64,000 nucleotides of DNA from JAWXBR01 sp046595995 (GTDB lineage: Bacteria > Bacteroidota > Ignavibacteria > Kapaibacteriales > Kapaibacteriaceae), in assembly GCA_046595995.1 (NCBI GenBank), contig JBKJNB010000037.1, positions 94,137 through 158,136 on the forward strand. The letters are read 5' to 3'. How positions within the stretch are numbered: position 1 is the stretch's first letter; every line of letters begins with the position of its first letter. A model generated the notes under the pieces. That model was not told where the DNA came from, made no database searches, and saw only the letters and a program-made list of their open reading frames with translations. A program made the translations under genes and the position numbers. Shown here one piece after another: positions 52,501 to 60,295 of the stretch.

Positions 52501-54263
52501 CGTTCGTTTTTTCCGTTCTCCCCCGTTACAAGGAACGTTCGACCCCACTGACCGTCGCCATCGAACTCCTGACAGAATCCGTCAATAGCGCCTTGCGGAA
52601 AACTTACCGGACTTCCAGCGAATTGCGTTGTGCCGCTGAACCAACCTGTTACATACACCTTGTCGCCGCCCACGCGCGCCGCAACAGAAGATGCACTATC
52701 AATGCCGATGTGTCCAATCTGCTGCAACCATATGTATTCGGCGGCAGGTACATACGTAATACGCAAACGGTACGTTAGCCCCTTTACAGTAGGTAACCAT
52801 CGATACGATAAACCCGTCGCTGCGGCTGCGATGGTATTCCATGCAACGCCATTAAGCGACCATTGAATGAGCACGGGCGCGTCAGTCGGTACGCCCGACC
52901 AACGAATGTCAGCAGTATCACACGTCGTTAACACTTCGCCGCCATTAGGCGTTACCACCACAACCTGTGTACCACCTCCTCTAAGGGGCTGCACTATCGT
53001 GCAAGGGTCGCCAATGAGTTGAAGTACAGCAGTGTGAAGGGCGGGAATCGAACCTTGCGTCAATCGCACGCGAATTGTGCGGGTAGCATTTCTTCTGAAT
53101 GTGATGACGTTGGTTGGCGACGGAGGATTGATAACGTTTCTGGGATAGTCCCAGTCGATGACAGTAAAGTAAGTCGACGGTGATATCGCATAGCCACGCA
53201 CCAACAAATCGATGTTGGTGGCAACGAACGTTACAGAGGCATCGAGCGACGTGTTTGCCGGTGGACTGCCAAGTTCTAGAAGTGGCGTAGAGGATGTAAC
53301 CACTACAATACTGCTAGCGGGTGCCGAATAGAATGCGGTGTCAGCAGGGTTGTTGCCACGTAATAGCGTAGCAACTGCCGTATGCTCGCGGTCGAACTCT
53401 GTACATCCGTATGGGGCTTTCCATTCGATGTAGCAAACAGTACGCGTGTTAATAGAATAGTTGATGAGCTCGAACATCGTGTTCATCCCGCCTTCAGCAC
53501 CGAACTGACTCGTGCCACCTGTGCGCGAACAGATAGTCGCCAGCGTTGGATTGGTAGACGTTTCTGAAACGGAAATCGAATGGATTACGATCGACTGATC
53601 GAATGCTTTCGAAGTGACCGTATCAATGAACTGCTGAGGATTGACAATTGCTGGATTGGGCTGATCGTCCGTGATGAAGATGGCCGTTTTCGGAATCCAT
53701 GCTGGACGTTTCTTAAACTCGTCGAATATGTTCGGTATGCCAAGAAACGGCGATTCGTAATTCGTTGCGCCTCTAGGGGCGAGACGATTTATGGAGTCGA
53801 GTAGAATCGATTGTGATCCAGTCCACGGACATGCCATGCGCGAACCGTTGCTGAAGCCAATAATGCAGACCTGTGTACCAGTCTGGAAATTCAACAGACC
53901 GACGAAGGTTCGCAGTGCATTTTTTACAAGGTCAATGCGGGCGACTGCGCCAACACGGTCCTCCATTGAAAGCGACTCATCGACGATCAGAATTATGCTC
54001 GCCGCTGAGTCTCGCGTAACAATCCGGCATCCGTGTGATATCGAAGCCGTTACATCAACAGCGACACCGCTGCCTGCCTGCTCGGTCATGCGAAAATCTG
54101 CCGCTGCTAGCGTAGGGTACTGACGTCCGATGGCGTCCGCAGCAACGTAGTCCGCGCGAATCCTTGGAAACGAGGAAGCGTCGACGTTGTAGAGGTAAAG
54201 GGACTGAGCTTGTACGCCCAGTGCCGCTGAGACCAGAAGTATAAAAAGAAAGAGGGGTCGCAT
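49536..54263 (-). CDS. Giant exported VWA-domain surface protein with T9SS sorting domain
   Basis: 1575 residues, signal peptide 1-19. A VWA domain (about 88-275) has the MIDAS motif DESLSM (95-100). Beta-propeller-like SBBP repeats follow (about 520-760; GDKVYVTGWFSG, KGNVYIAGWFES), then at least four ASH/choice-of-anchor domains, a cohesin-like domain (near 1400) and a sorting domain ending YVKSRIFVVVR. The mature N-terminus (SLYLYNVDASSFPRIRADYVAAD) closely parallels that of the protein encoded at 55706-59959, so the two are paralogues. It is probably an adhesin. It sits 35 bp after the C9-methyltransferase-like gene. Confidence 0.85.
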   Translation of the reverse strand: MRPLFLFILLVSAALGVQAQSLYLYNVDASSFPRIRADYVAADAIGRQYPTLAAADFRMTEQAGSGVAVDVTASISHGCRIVTRDSAASIILIVDESLSMEDRVGAVARIDLVKNALRTFVGLLNFQTGTQVCIIGFSNGSRMACPWTGSQSILLDSINRLAPRGATNYESPFLGIPNIFDEFKKRPAWIPKTAIFITDDQPNPAIVNPQQFIDTVTSKAFDQSIVIHSISVSETSTNPTLATICSRTGGTSQFGAEGGMNTMFELINYSINTRTVCYIEWKAPYGCTEFDREHTAVATLLRGNNPADTAFYSAPASSIVVVTSSTPLLELGSPPANTSLDASVTFVATNIDLLVRGYAISPSTYFTVIDWDYPRNVINPPSPTNVITFRRNATRTIRVRLTQGSIPALHTAVLQLIGDPCTIVQPLRGGGTQVVVVTPNGGEVLTTCDTADIRWSGVPTDAPVLIQWSLNGVAWNTIAAAATGLSYRWLPTVKGLTYRLRITYVPAAEYIWLQQIGHIGIDSASSVAARVGGDKVYVTGWFSGTTQFAGSPVSFPQGAIDGFCQEFDGDGQWGRTFLVTGENGKNERVIGAVTDDKGNVYIAGWFESTTATLSGGTINYTMRMPAGQSGSVRDVSNMFLAKITPTGVIEWVRFGQGSFRYAAEATATSIGILKTARGQTQVVVGGSFASFINVGNTKKSVPQELGPALPPGPYYAAYDEFGNVIEVFARTPPTSYRYASKTTTDSAGCTFEVDHFTGPITKGPLSLTARSTNTDVFIARKCLGPTSLDISNADFIVRIPFLTVANTTFTLKPTIVGTSATTTFTQRICNTDLYPTRIADALVTGPNASEFSLVVPIAGRILAPNECIDIDILFRPITQGVRTATLNIIGDCGKLAAPTLIGEGVSGCSLFVIGKVQMSDVVVGSTSTTSPCIIRNTTGADLTVSVRIQPIGTLFDVNPKGPVVLAPNDCFSPTITFNATTATPGTYVTSLFYDLPAECGTVSSELQANVRDTTILPQKDSAISIVDVDWFSRRLRTMNDSVMYLTNTGTQDLTVESIVLGAVSGDVTADLTTLPTMPFLLRSTQSIAIPIRFTPTVRGPHSAEVIATVRGVNALVKGLARGIGILPAIAATGDTWPITPVLSVATKTGNVVIRNTDPTTTLRIDTIVFVRPAQTDFSWATPFTTQFPALILPNGTLSIPVQFVPQASGIRSEFVRIYHDAKEGPGSVPPYADTTVELIGSGQSSDALDPLSFPKTLTCDTAVQSFWVKNPSATTQFLITDIVETDPSNSFELLGTRQLPIAAADSVELFVRFSPSAAQVYLATFNFTNASIPGLSINVSGEGTTTDLRAVFGQLGAVATGQNVSIPVIIRPAAPFFSGFKRFNVDLVYPKEMLVYVGSLPVNSQAVIVAENTTIAGRVNLTIDAVGPFVQEVIIQAQFRTLLYSDSIAILTANLSTEYACVVTTPATGEQVVSPTCAGNSRLVSVGVRAFALAQPYPTPATDRLTIRYATGYVAAATFEIIDAIGNVVSAVAVGEQASAEYEVDVPVHTLAAGTYALRMTSGHYVKSRIFVVVR

Positions 54264-54298
54264 GACCCCTCAATATACAGTCTCTTAGGTTACTAGGT

Positions 54299-55519
54299 TT
54301 ACAGTTGCATCGATGGTTCGTGTAGGCCACCATTCGTGCGTTCAACTTTGGTCTTACTCGTCATAAGGTCGCGTTCGCCAAGGTTCTGAGCGTTGAACCA
54401 GCGTGGACGATTGTAGTCTTCGAGGTTTTTGTTGCAAACAATCTGGAAACACGTCGAATTACCCTGTTTTGCGATGTCAACCGACCATGCAAGGAAGATT
54501 TCCCAGCAACGGAACCACCACTGGCCGTAGGCCTTGGTGACTTCTTCTTTGTGCTGCATCCAGTTGTGGTACCAGAGCTGAATCGTGCGTGAGTAATGGA
54601 TTCCGATATTTTCTACGCTGTGAATTTCGAAGCCTGCTTTTTCGAGGCGCTTCACAACAAACGAAAGCGGCATGCTGGCATCGGCACCTGGGAAGATGTA
54701 CTGACTCATAAAGAGTCCCCATGACATCGATTCCTGATGCACGCCAGCCTTTAGACCTGCAATCTGCAAGAAGAAGATGCCTTCGTCCTTCATCAAGCCA
54801 TTAATCTGCTTCATGAACTTCGTGAAGTTCTTAATGCCCACGTGTTCTGCCATTTCAAGACATGAAATTTTGTCGAACTTGTCAGCAGGAATACTGCGGT
54901 AGTCCATGCGATTAATGCGTGCACGATCTGCAACGCCCCAACGCTCAATCTGCGCGTTGCCATAATCGGCACCGGCCTGAGCTATGGTAATACCTGTGGA
55001 GTCTGTGCCGTAGTACTTCGCCGAGTGTGCTACAAGCGTGCCCCAACCGCAGCCAATGTCAAGCAGGCGCTCGCCTGCCTTGAGTTGCAGCTTCTGACAA
55101 ACGAGGTTCAGCTTGTTGTCTTGTGCTGTCGTAAGGTCTTCGTCACCTGTTTGGAAAAACGCCGACGTATAAATCATGCGTTCGCCAAGGAAGGCACCGA
55201 AGAAGTCATTACCCCGGTCGTAGTGGTCACGAATTACGCGTTCATCCTGCTTCTTCGAGTGAATCGCCAACTGCGGAATAAACTCCTTAAAGAAGAACTT
55301 CAGGTGATGTCCGACAAAGTTGTAATTGAAGAAGTGCGTCCGGCTAAGAATAAGCTGCTGCACATCAACCGTTACATCTACGCGACCATTCATATAGTCT
55401 TCAATGAACGTCGTTATCGGCGTCTTAACACCGTTCTTGTATTTGGAGGCAACGGCGGGGTCGCGAACGACGATTAGGTCGAGGATGTTGCTTGAGAGTT
55501 GTTGTTTCGCAGTAGCCAT
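54299..55519 (-). CDS. Cyclopropane/sphingolipid C9-methyltransferase-like SAM enzyme
   Basis: 406 residues. SAM motif DIGCGWG (154-160), EMAEHVG (222-228) and DHYDRGNDFFGAFLG place it in the CFA synthase superfamily. Beyond that, YIFPGADAS (274-282), IGIHYS (305-310), and FIPQLAIHS before the core match fungal sphingolipid C9-methyltransferases (FPGADAST, GVHYS, FIPDVIIHS) rather than E. coli Cfa, where the corresponding part reads YIFPNGC. The fungal enzymes have two N-terminal membrane helices, absent here. It would transfer a methyl group from SAM to a double bond in a lipid; a sphingoid base is the inferred acceptor given spt nearby, an unsaturated acyl chain the alternative. Confidence 0.83.
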   Translation of the reverse strand: MATAKQQLSSNILDLIVVRDPAVASKYKNGVKTPITTFIEDYMNGRVDVTVDVQQLILSRTHFFNYNFVGHHLKFFFKEFIPQLAIHSKKQDERVIRDHYDRGNDFFGAFLGERMIYTSAFFQTGDEDLTTAQDNKLNLVCQKLQLKAGERLLDIGCGWGTLVAHSAKYYGTDSTGITIAQAGADYGNAQIERWGVADRARINRMDYRSIPADKFDKISCLEMAEHVGIKNFTKFMKQINGLMKDEGIFFLQIAGLKAGVHQESMSWGLFMSQYIFPGADASMPLSFVVKRLEKAGFEIHSVENIGIHYSRTIQLWYHNWMQHKEEVTKAYGQWWFRCWEIFLAWSVDIAKQGNSTCFQIVCNKNLEDYNRPRWFNAQNLGERDLMTSKTKVERTNGGLHEPSMQL

Positions 55520-55705
55520 TGAATATCCGAATAGATGAACGTGTATTGTACTGGAAACGCCCTTGCCGGTACTGACCTGCAGGGGCGCGGGAGCTAGGTC
55601 CGAATGCCGCCCAAGATAACAATACTTCCCCTTCGACGGCTATGGCGTCCCCAAAAAATGACCGACCTGGAGCCCCACCCGCCGAAATGCGATGAGCAAG
55701 GGTCA

Positions 55706-58700
55706 TCACATCGCAACTTCGATGCGAATTGTGCGCCGTTCGGTTGGGGTGCGGAGCGTTAGCATGTACGTGCCTGACGCCACATTCATGAAATCGAGCG
55801 CCAGGATGCGCCTTCCACTGTCGAGTTCGCCATTTAGGAACGATCTTACGACGCGGCCTTGCATATCGCTTAAAATGAGCGAAATGGTGCCCACTTCCGA
55901 TGTCTCAACCGTTACGTCAGTATACCCGTTTACTATGGGGTTCGGACTCGCATTGCTGAGGTCGACTTGTCCGGTCGGATTAATAAGGCGTGGACCTCCG
56001 GCGAAGCAAATGCCCTCGAGCTTGAAGATGCCAGGCTCGGAGGTTATGGTAACGGAGCCCCCTACCGCTTGCATGTTTTCGAGGGTCAATGCGCAAACAC
56101 TGTCGTTGCCGAGGGCGGTGCGGAATGGCATCGTAGCAAGAGTATCGCTGGTGCGAGGTGAGAGAGGCAGGGTGATGTTAATACCACCGAGGTCACCACC
56201 TAACGGTATGAATTGAAATGGTGCAAGGGGCTCGAGAAGGGTTGCATTAAAGCGTAGTTGTCCGGTGATACTCGTAGCGAGTGTAGCAGCAAGGTTACTA
56301 TCAGCAACGAGGATTATAGGAATGTTTATTCTCTGACCGACCAATGCGGTTGCCGACCCAACCCGCAACAGTGCAGTGCCATGTTCTGCTGTATCGATCG
56401 GATCTACGGGTGTGGGCAGAAGCTGGAAACTTCCGGGTTCAGCCGTGATAGTAACATCGCCACCAAGGACAGTAATGCTTTCGAGTGAGATGACTGTGGA
56501 GCTGTCGAGGCTTGAGGTTGCGCGGAATGGTAACGTCCGAAGAACGTTATTGGCACCCGGTTGCAACGGAACGGTAATGTCAATCACGCGATCGAGGTTG
56601 CTGACTGTGCCTGGGCTTAGAGGGGGCTGTGGGTCGAGCAGGGCTGACTCAAATCGTAGTCGTGCGTTCAATGCCGTAGCTCCGGTGTTGAGCAGATTAC
56701 TATCTGAGACGAGGGTAATCGGAATATCTATGAGATCACCAACACGTGCCGACGCAGAGCCGACTTGCAGGAGGGCTTTGCCGCGTGTTGCGGTCGAGGC
56801 AACAACCTCTGCGAACAACACAATGCTGGCTGGTGACCCAGTGCCTGGGTACTCGAAGTGTAACTCACCGGTGGTGCGTCCAAGTGCACGAGCGTCGAAA
56901 CGAATATCGATGAGTTGTTCGGCGCTGGGTTGCAGAGTAAACGACTGACCGATAATTGCTGACGAGAAGTCCGTTAGGTTCGGACCCGCCTGCACCACGT
57001 TCGATACTGTAATCGGGTTCACTCTAGGGTTGCGTACAGTTACGACTTGTGTTAGCGTCTTAGAGTCGCCCAACAGAACGCGTCCAAAATCTATAAGTTT
57101 GTTGACTATCACCAGGCGCGGCGTAATTCCTTCACCTACGAGCCTGCTAGTGAATCGTCCGGCAGACGTATACACATACATCGTTGCGCTTTTAATTCCG
57201 ACCGATTTCGGTTTGAATCGTAGCTCGATGTTGCTTGTAGCGCTTGCAGCCAGGACGTATGGACCACTTCCGGACACAATAGTGAACGTGTTACTCGTAT
57301 CAGTAATTACAATCGAGTCTATTGCCAATGGGTACGCACCGAGGTTTGATACGAGCGATGGAACAACCGAATCTTTCGATTCGCCTACCGCCACTTGTTG
57401 CATGTCGATGTTGATTACATACGGAACCGACCCTACGATTGCGAAGAGGGCGTCGGAGACGTCTGTCATAGACGGAGTCTCAGGGTCACCCCAGATTGTG
57501 ATGACGCTACCCGACGTCGCAATAAATTCGCCCTTTGGACTGAACGCTATGAAAGTTGGTGGATACTGCGGCGTTAGCCGACGGATTTCTTTACCGGTGT
57601 TTACATCCCACACGATAGCAAACGCATCGTTGCTTACCGAACCAATCTTTTTTCCATCTGGACTCCAAGCAAGGGCAAGCATATACCTGCCATGCCCGCG
57701 AAGTGTATGCACTTTGTTTCCAGTTACAGAATTCCAGACAAATACCTCAGTAGTACTGCATCCGGCAACATGCACACCGTCGGGACTCCACTTCATGGTA
57801 TTACGTCTGCTTGTATGTCCGGGTAGGCTATGCAATAGTGCATGTGGAGGAGTGGCGCTATAAATGTTTAGCATACCGTCAACGCCAAGCGTTGCTATGC
57901 GCGTACCGTCCTTGTTCCATAGGGCGCCGGTCACAGCTCCAGCATGGTCCGCCAGGCGCAGCGGTATCACAGAACCTGTAACAGCATCGTAGACTATTGC
58001 CGACGCATCCGCGCTGACCGTCACAATTTTAGTCCCCTGCTGATTCCAGTCAGCCGACGTCGTCGGAAGCAGATGTCCTTGCAAGGCAACTAAAGAATCT
58101 CCGCTAGCAGTATTCCAAATGGTACCCCACGTATCAAGTCCGACCGTCGAAACCTTCGTTGCGTCTGGACTAAACTTCGCGTGATGCATTCCTCGATTGT
58201 GGCGGCCAATCTTATGGATCAACATTCCAGTATTAGCATTCCAGATAGCTGTACGAACCGGAGATCCTACCGTCGCGATTAGCTGTCCATCTTCACTCCA
58301 ATCGTAGGATCCTACACCCTCGCCTGGCAGGATACTTACAAGATGCTGCCCACTGAACGGATTTGTCACGGTTACGCCAGAGGTGTGTAATGCAGCTATA
58401 CGTAATCCATCTTGGCTCCATCGCAAGTCTGTACCGTTGTTGGGTATCGACTGAACGCGTCCCGTAGCATCGCCACCCGTTGGCGACAAACTCGACACAC
58501 GCACAAGACATGTAGTACTAAGTGTACTTGGAACGCGCCAATCGTACTCGAGACCTATCACTGGGTGTGCAATTTCAATCCAATTGGTACCGCTGTTCGT
58601 GCTGTACTCGAGCTTGAAGCTTCCGCTAGCTGGTGCGCCCGTCCATTTAATTTTTGTTACAAACCCTGCTATGAGCGCATTGGGTCCGTTCGGTTCCAGC

Positions 58701-59959
58701 AGCCGCAGCGTCGGATTAGTAGCTGGCTTACCCGCATAACCGCCGCTTGCATAAAAGTACTCCGTGCATGCGCTGGTTAAGAATGTAAACTCAGTGAATG
58801 TATAACCGCTGTCAGGTGGCGAGTACGACACGGTTAGCATTATACTTTGTCCGGCGGTCAACGCAAACGATTTTGGCGCAATCGTATATGCTGGATTCGT
58901 GCTTCTGATATCCGTCACCATCATATCGCCATTCGAAGCTGTCACTGTTATCGTTGTGTCGTAAGGGGCAAAAAGGGCCTTCGGACGAAAGAACACTGCC
59001 GTCGGCAAGAACTCTAGCTTAACTGCTTTGGCATCATCCAATTCATACGTCGAAGTATCCTTACCTATTGGTGAATTCAGCTCGACTTCACGGTCTCCAC
59101 CCGGGCATAAAAAGCCCTGCCACGCTATGGTGCATGGTGTCCCGCTCAGTGCTATTCCTAGTATTTCTCGATAGACGAACTCTATCTCCGGAATCGACCC
59201 AATGTTTGAGTATGCAAAGCCACCGCTCGCCGCACAGATATTCTTTAATGCAAGTGGACACTCCAAGTTTATTGTCACCACAAAAATGATGCACGACTGC
59301 CTCGCTGCTTCTGCGATAATGGCGGCCTCGTCAACAACAGTCTCACTCCTACCATCAGTAAGAAATACTATAACTTTTTGGTGTTGTCCGGCGAGTGTTG
59401 CCTGCAAAGCCCCAGCAGGCGCCTTTATCAGCCCCATGTTATAGTCAGTCCCACCTCTGGGCTTCAGTCCATTAATGCCAGATGTCAGTTTTGCTGCATT
59501 TGTTGTAAAGTCCTGAATAAAGTAGTTCGCATCATCGAACGCTGTGATTGCACACTCGCTCTTCCCCAATGGCATAGCTGCAATCCACGCAAGATTGGCG
59601 GCTCGCGCCATCTCCAGATTCGTCACCGAGCTTAGTCCAGTACGCATCGATTGTGAAATATCTATGGTCAGCACAGACGAGATTGCACGTTGTGACGCAG
59701 GTGCTGGGCACGTCACGCTCGTGATCGCGCGCAAAACGCCATTCTCCCTTATCGACAGCTCGCTCGCAACATGATAGAGTTGTTGCTGCTTGTCGTCGAA
59801 CGCGTAATACTTCGCACGCACCTCAGGAAATGCCGAAGTATCGATGTCGAATAGGCGAAGGAGTTGCGCGGAACAGTGGGCAGGAAAGAGGATGCCTACA
59901 AGAACAAATGCGCATGCAGATGCGAGCAGTATTGGGCTAATGCGCTGTTTATTGGGCAT
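55706..59959 (-). CDS. Giant exported VWA + WD40 surface protein with cohesin-like repeats and T9SS sorting domain
   Basis: 1417 residues, signal peptide about 1-31. VWA domain (about 92-275) with MIDAS DISQS (100-104). An Ig-like stretch leads to a WD40-type propeller (about 500-850) with repeats such as SWSPDG/WDVNTGKE. ASH domains follow (about 870-1080). Two tandem cohesin-like units start ALLQVGSASARVGDLIDIP and ALLRVGSATALVGQRINIP, and a sorting domain (SPNPIVNGYTDVTV) ends the protein. A fused intracellular-style WD40 propeller in an exported protein is notable. The first 60 mature residues parallel the 1575-residue protein. Its ATG directly follows the stop of the small gene upstream (TAAATG). 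Confidence 0.86.
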   Translation of the reverse strand: MPNKQRISPILLASACAFVLVGILFPAHCSAQLLRLFDIDTSAFPEVRAKYYAFDDKQQQLYHVASELSIRENGVLRAITSVTCPAPASQRAISSVLTIDISQSMRTGLSSVTNLEMARAANLAWIAAMPLGKSECAITAFDDANYFIQDFTTNAAKLTSGINGLKPRGGTDYNMGLIKAPAGALQATLAGQHQKVIVFLTDGRSETVVDEAAIIAEAARQSCIIFVVTINLECPLALKNICAASGGFAYSNIGSIPEIEFVYREILGIALSGTPCTIAWQGFLCPGGDREVELNSPIGKDTSTYELDDAKAVKLEFLPTAVFFRPKALFAPYDTTITVTASNGDMMVTDIRSTNPAYTIAPKSFALTAGQSIMLTVSYSPPDSGYTFTEFTFLTSACTEYFYASGGYAGKPATNPTLRLLEPNGPNALIAGFVTKIKWTGAPASGSFKLEYSTNSGTNWIEIAHPVIGLEYDWRVPSTLSTTCLVRVSSLSPTGGDATGRVQSIPNNGTDLRWSQDGLRIAALHTSGVTVTNPFSGQHLVSILPGEGVGSYDWSEDGQLIATVGSPVRTAIWNANTGMLIHKIGRHNRGMHHAKFSPDATKVSTVGLDTWGTIWNTASGDSLVALQGHLLPTTSADWNQQGTKIVTVSADASAIVYDAVTGSVIPLRLADHAGAVTGALWNKDGTRIATLGVDGMLNIYSATPPHALLHSLPGHTSRRNTMKWSPDGVHVAGCSTTEVFVWNSVTGNKVHTLRGHGRYMLALAWSPDGKKIGSVSNDAFAIVWDVNTGKEIRRLTPQYPPTFIAFSPKGEFIATSGSVITIWGDPETPSMTDVSDALFAIVGSVPYVINIDMQQVAVGESKDSVVPSLVSNLGAYPLAIDSIVITDTSNTFTIVSGSGPYVLAASATSNIELRFKPKSVGIKSATMYVYTSAGRFTSRLVGEGITPRLVIVNKLIDFGRVLLGDSKTLTQVVTVRNPRVNPITVSNVVQAGPNLTDFSSAIIGQSFTLQPSAEQLIDIRFDARALGRTTGELHFEYPGTGSPASIVLFAEVVASTATRGKALLQVGSASARVGDLIDIPITLVSDSNLLNTGATALNARLRFESALLDPQPPLSPGTVSNLDRVIDITVPLQPGANNVLRTLPFRATSSLDSSTVISLESITVLGGDVTITAEPGSFQLLPTPVDPIDTAEHGTALLRVGSATALVGQRINIPIILVADSNLAATLATSITGQLRFNATLLEPLAPFQFIPLGGDLGGINITLPLSPRTSDTLATMPFRTALGNDSVCALTLENMQAVGGSVTITSEPGIFKLEGICFAGGPRLINPTGQVDLSNASPNPIVNGYTDVTVETSEVGTISLILSDMQGRVVRSFLNGELDSGRRILALDFMNVASGTYMLTLRTPTERRTIRIEVAM

Positions 59960-60274
59960 TTATTCTACTAAATCAATGGTAAGGTGAATCTCGCTGCCAG
60001 CGGAGTGATAAAACGTTTCCCAGGACGAACACAGATCAACAGGGACAGATGCCTGATATTCGGAAGCATGATCTACAATAGCCGTCGTAGTTGGTAATAC
60101 AAACGCAGAGCCTGTTACTATCGAGTCAATTTTCAATTGGGGACACAGGACACGTATTGAGTCAGCTTGTAATCGCGCATTGTCAATGCTTCGGTAACAG
60201 CCCACATACAGTGTCTGTCCCTGCGTACCAGCAGCATAGAATGCTACAATGACGAGTGTTATGATGGTTTTCAT
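59960..60274 (-). CDS. Small secreted protein, possibly SPOR-like
   Basis: 104 residues with a signal peptide (cleavage near QG-QTLYVG). The mature part begins TLYVGCYRSIDNARLQADSIRV, reminiscent of the beta-alpha unit of SPOR domains, and contains a second half not recognised. It is directly abutted to the WD40/VWA gene (no spacer), so the two form a unit; it could assist that protein at the envelope. Function unknown. Confidence 0.6.
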   Translation of the reverse strand: MKTIITLVIVAFYAAGTQGQTLYVGCYRSIDNARLQADSIRVLCPQLKIDSIVTGSAFVLPTTTAIVDHASEYQASVPVDLCSSWETFYHSAGSEIHLTIDLVE

Positions 60275-60295
60275 CGGGTATTAAACTACACATAG

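Noticed and set aside
57030..57863. 277-codon plus-strand ORF
   Set aside because: It is antisense to the WD40/VWA gene. Long antisense ORFs arise from its biased codon usage; no domain or signal is seen.
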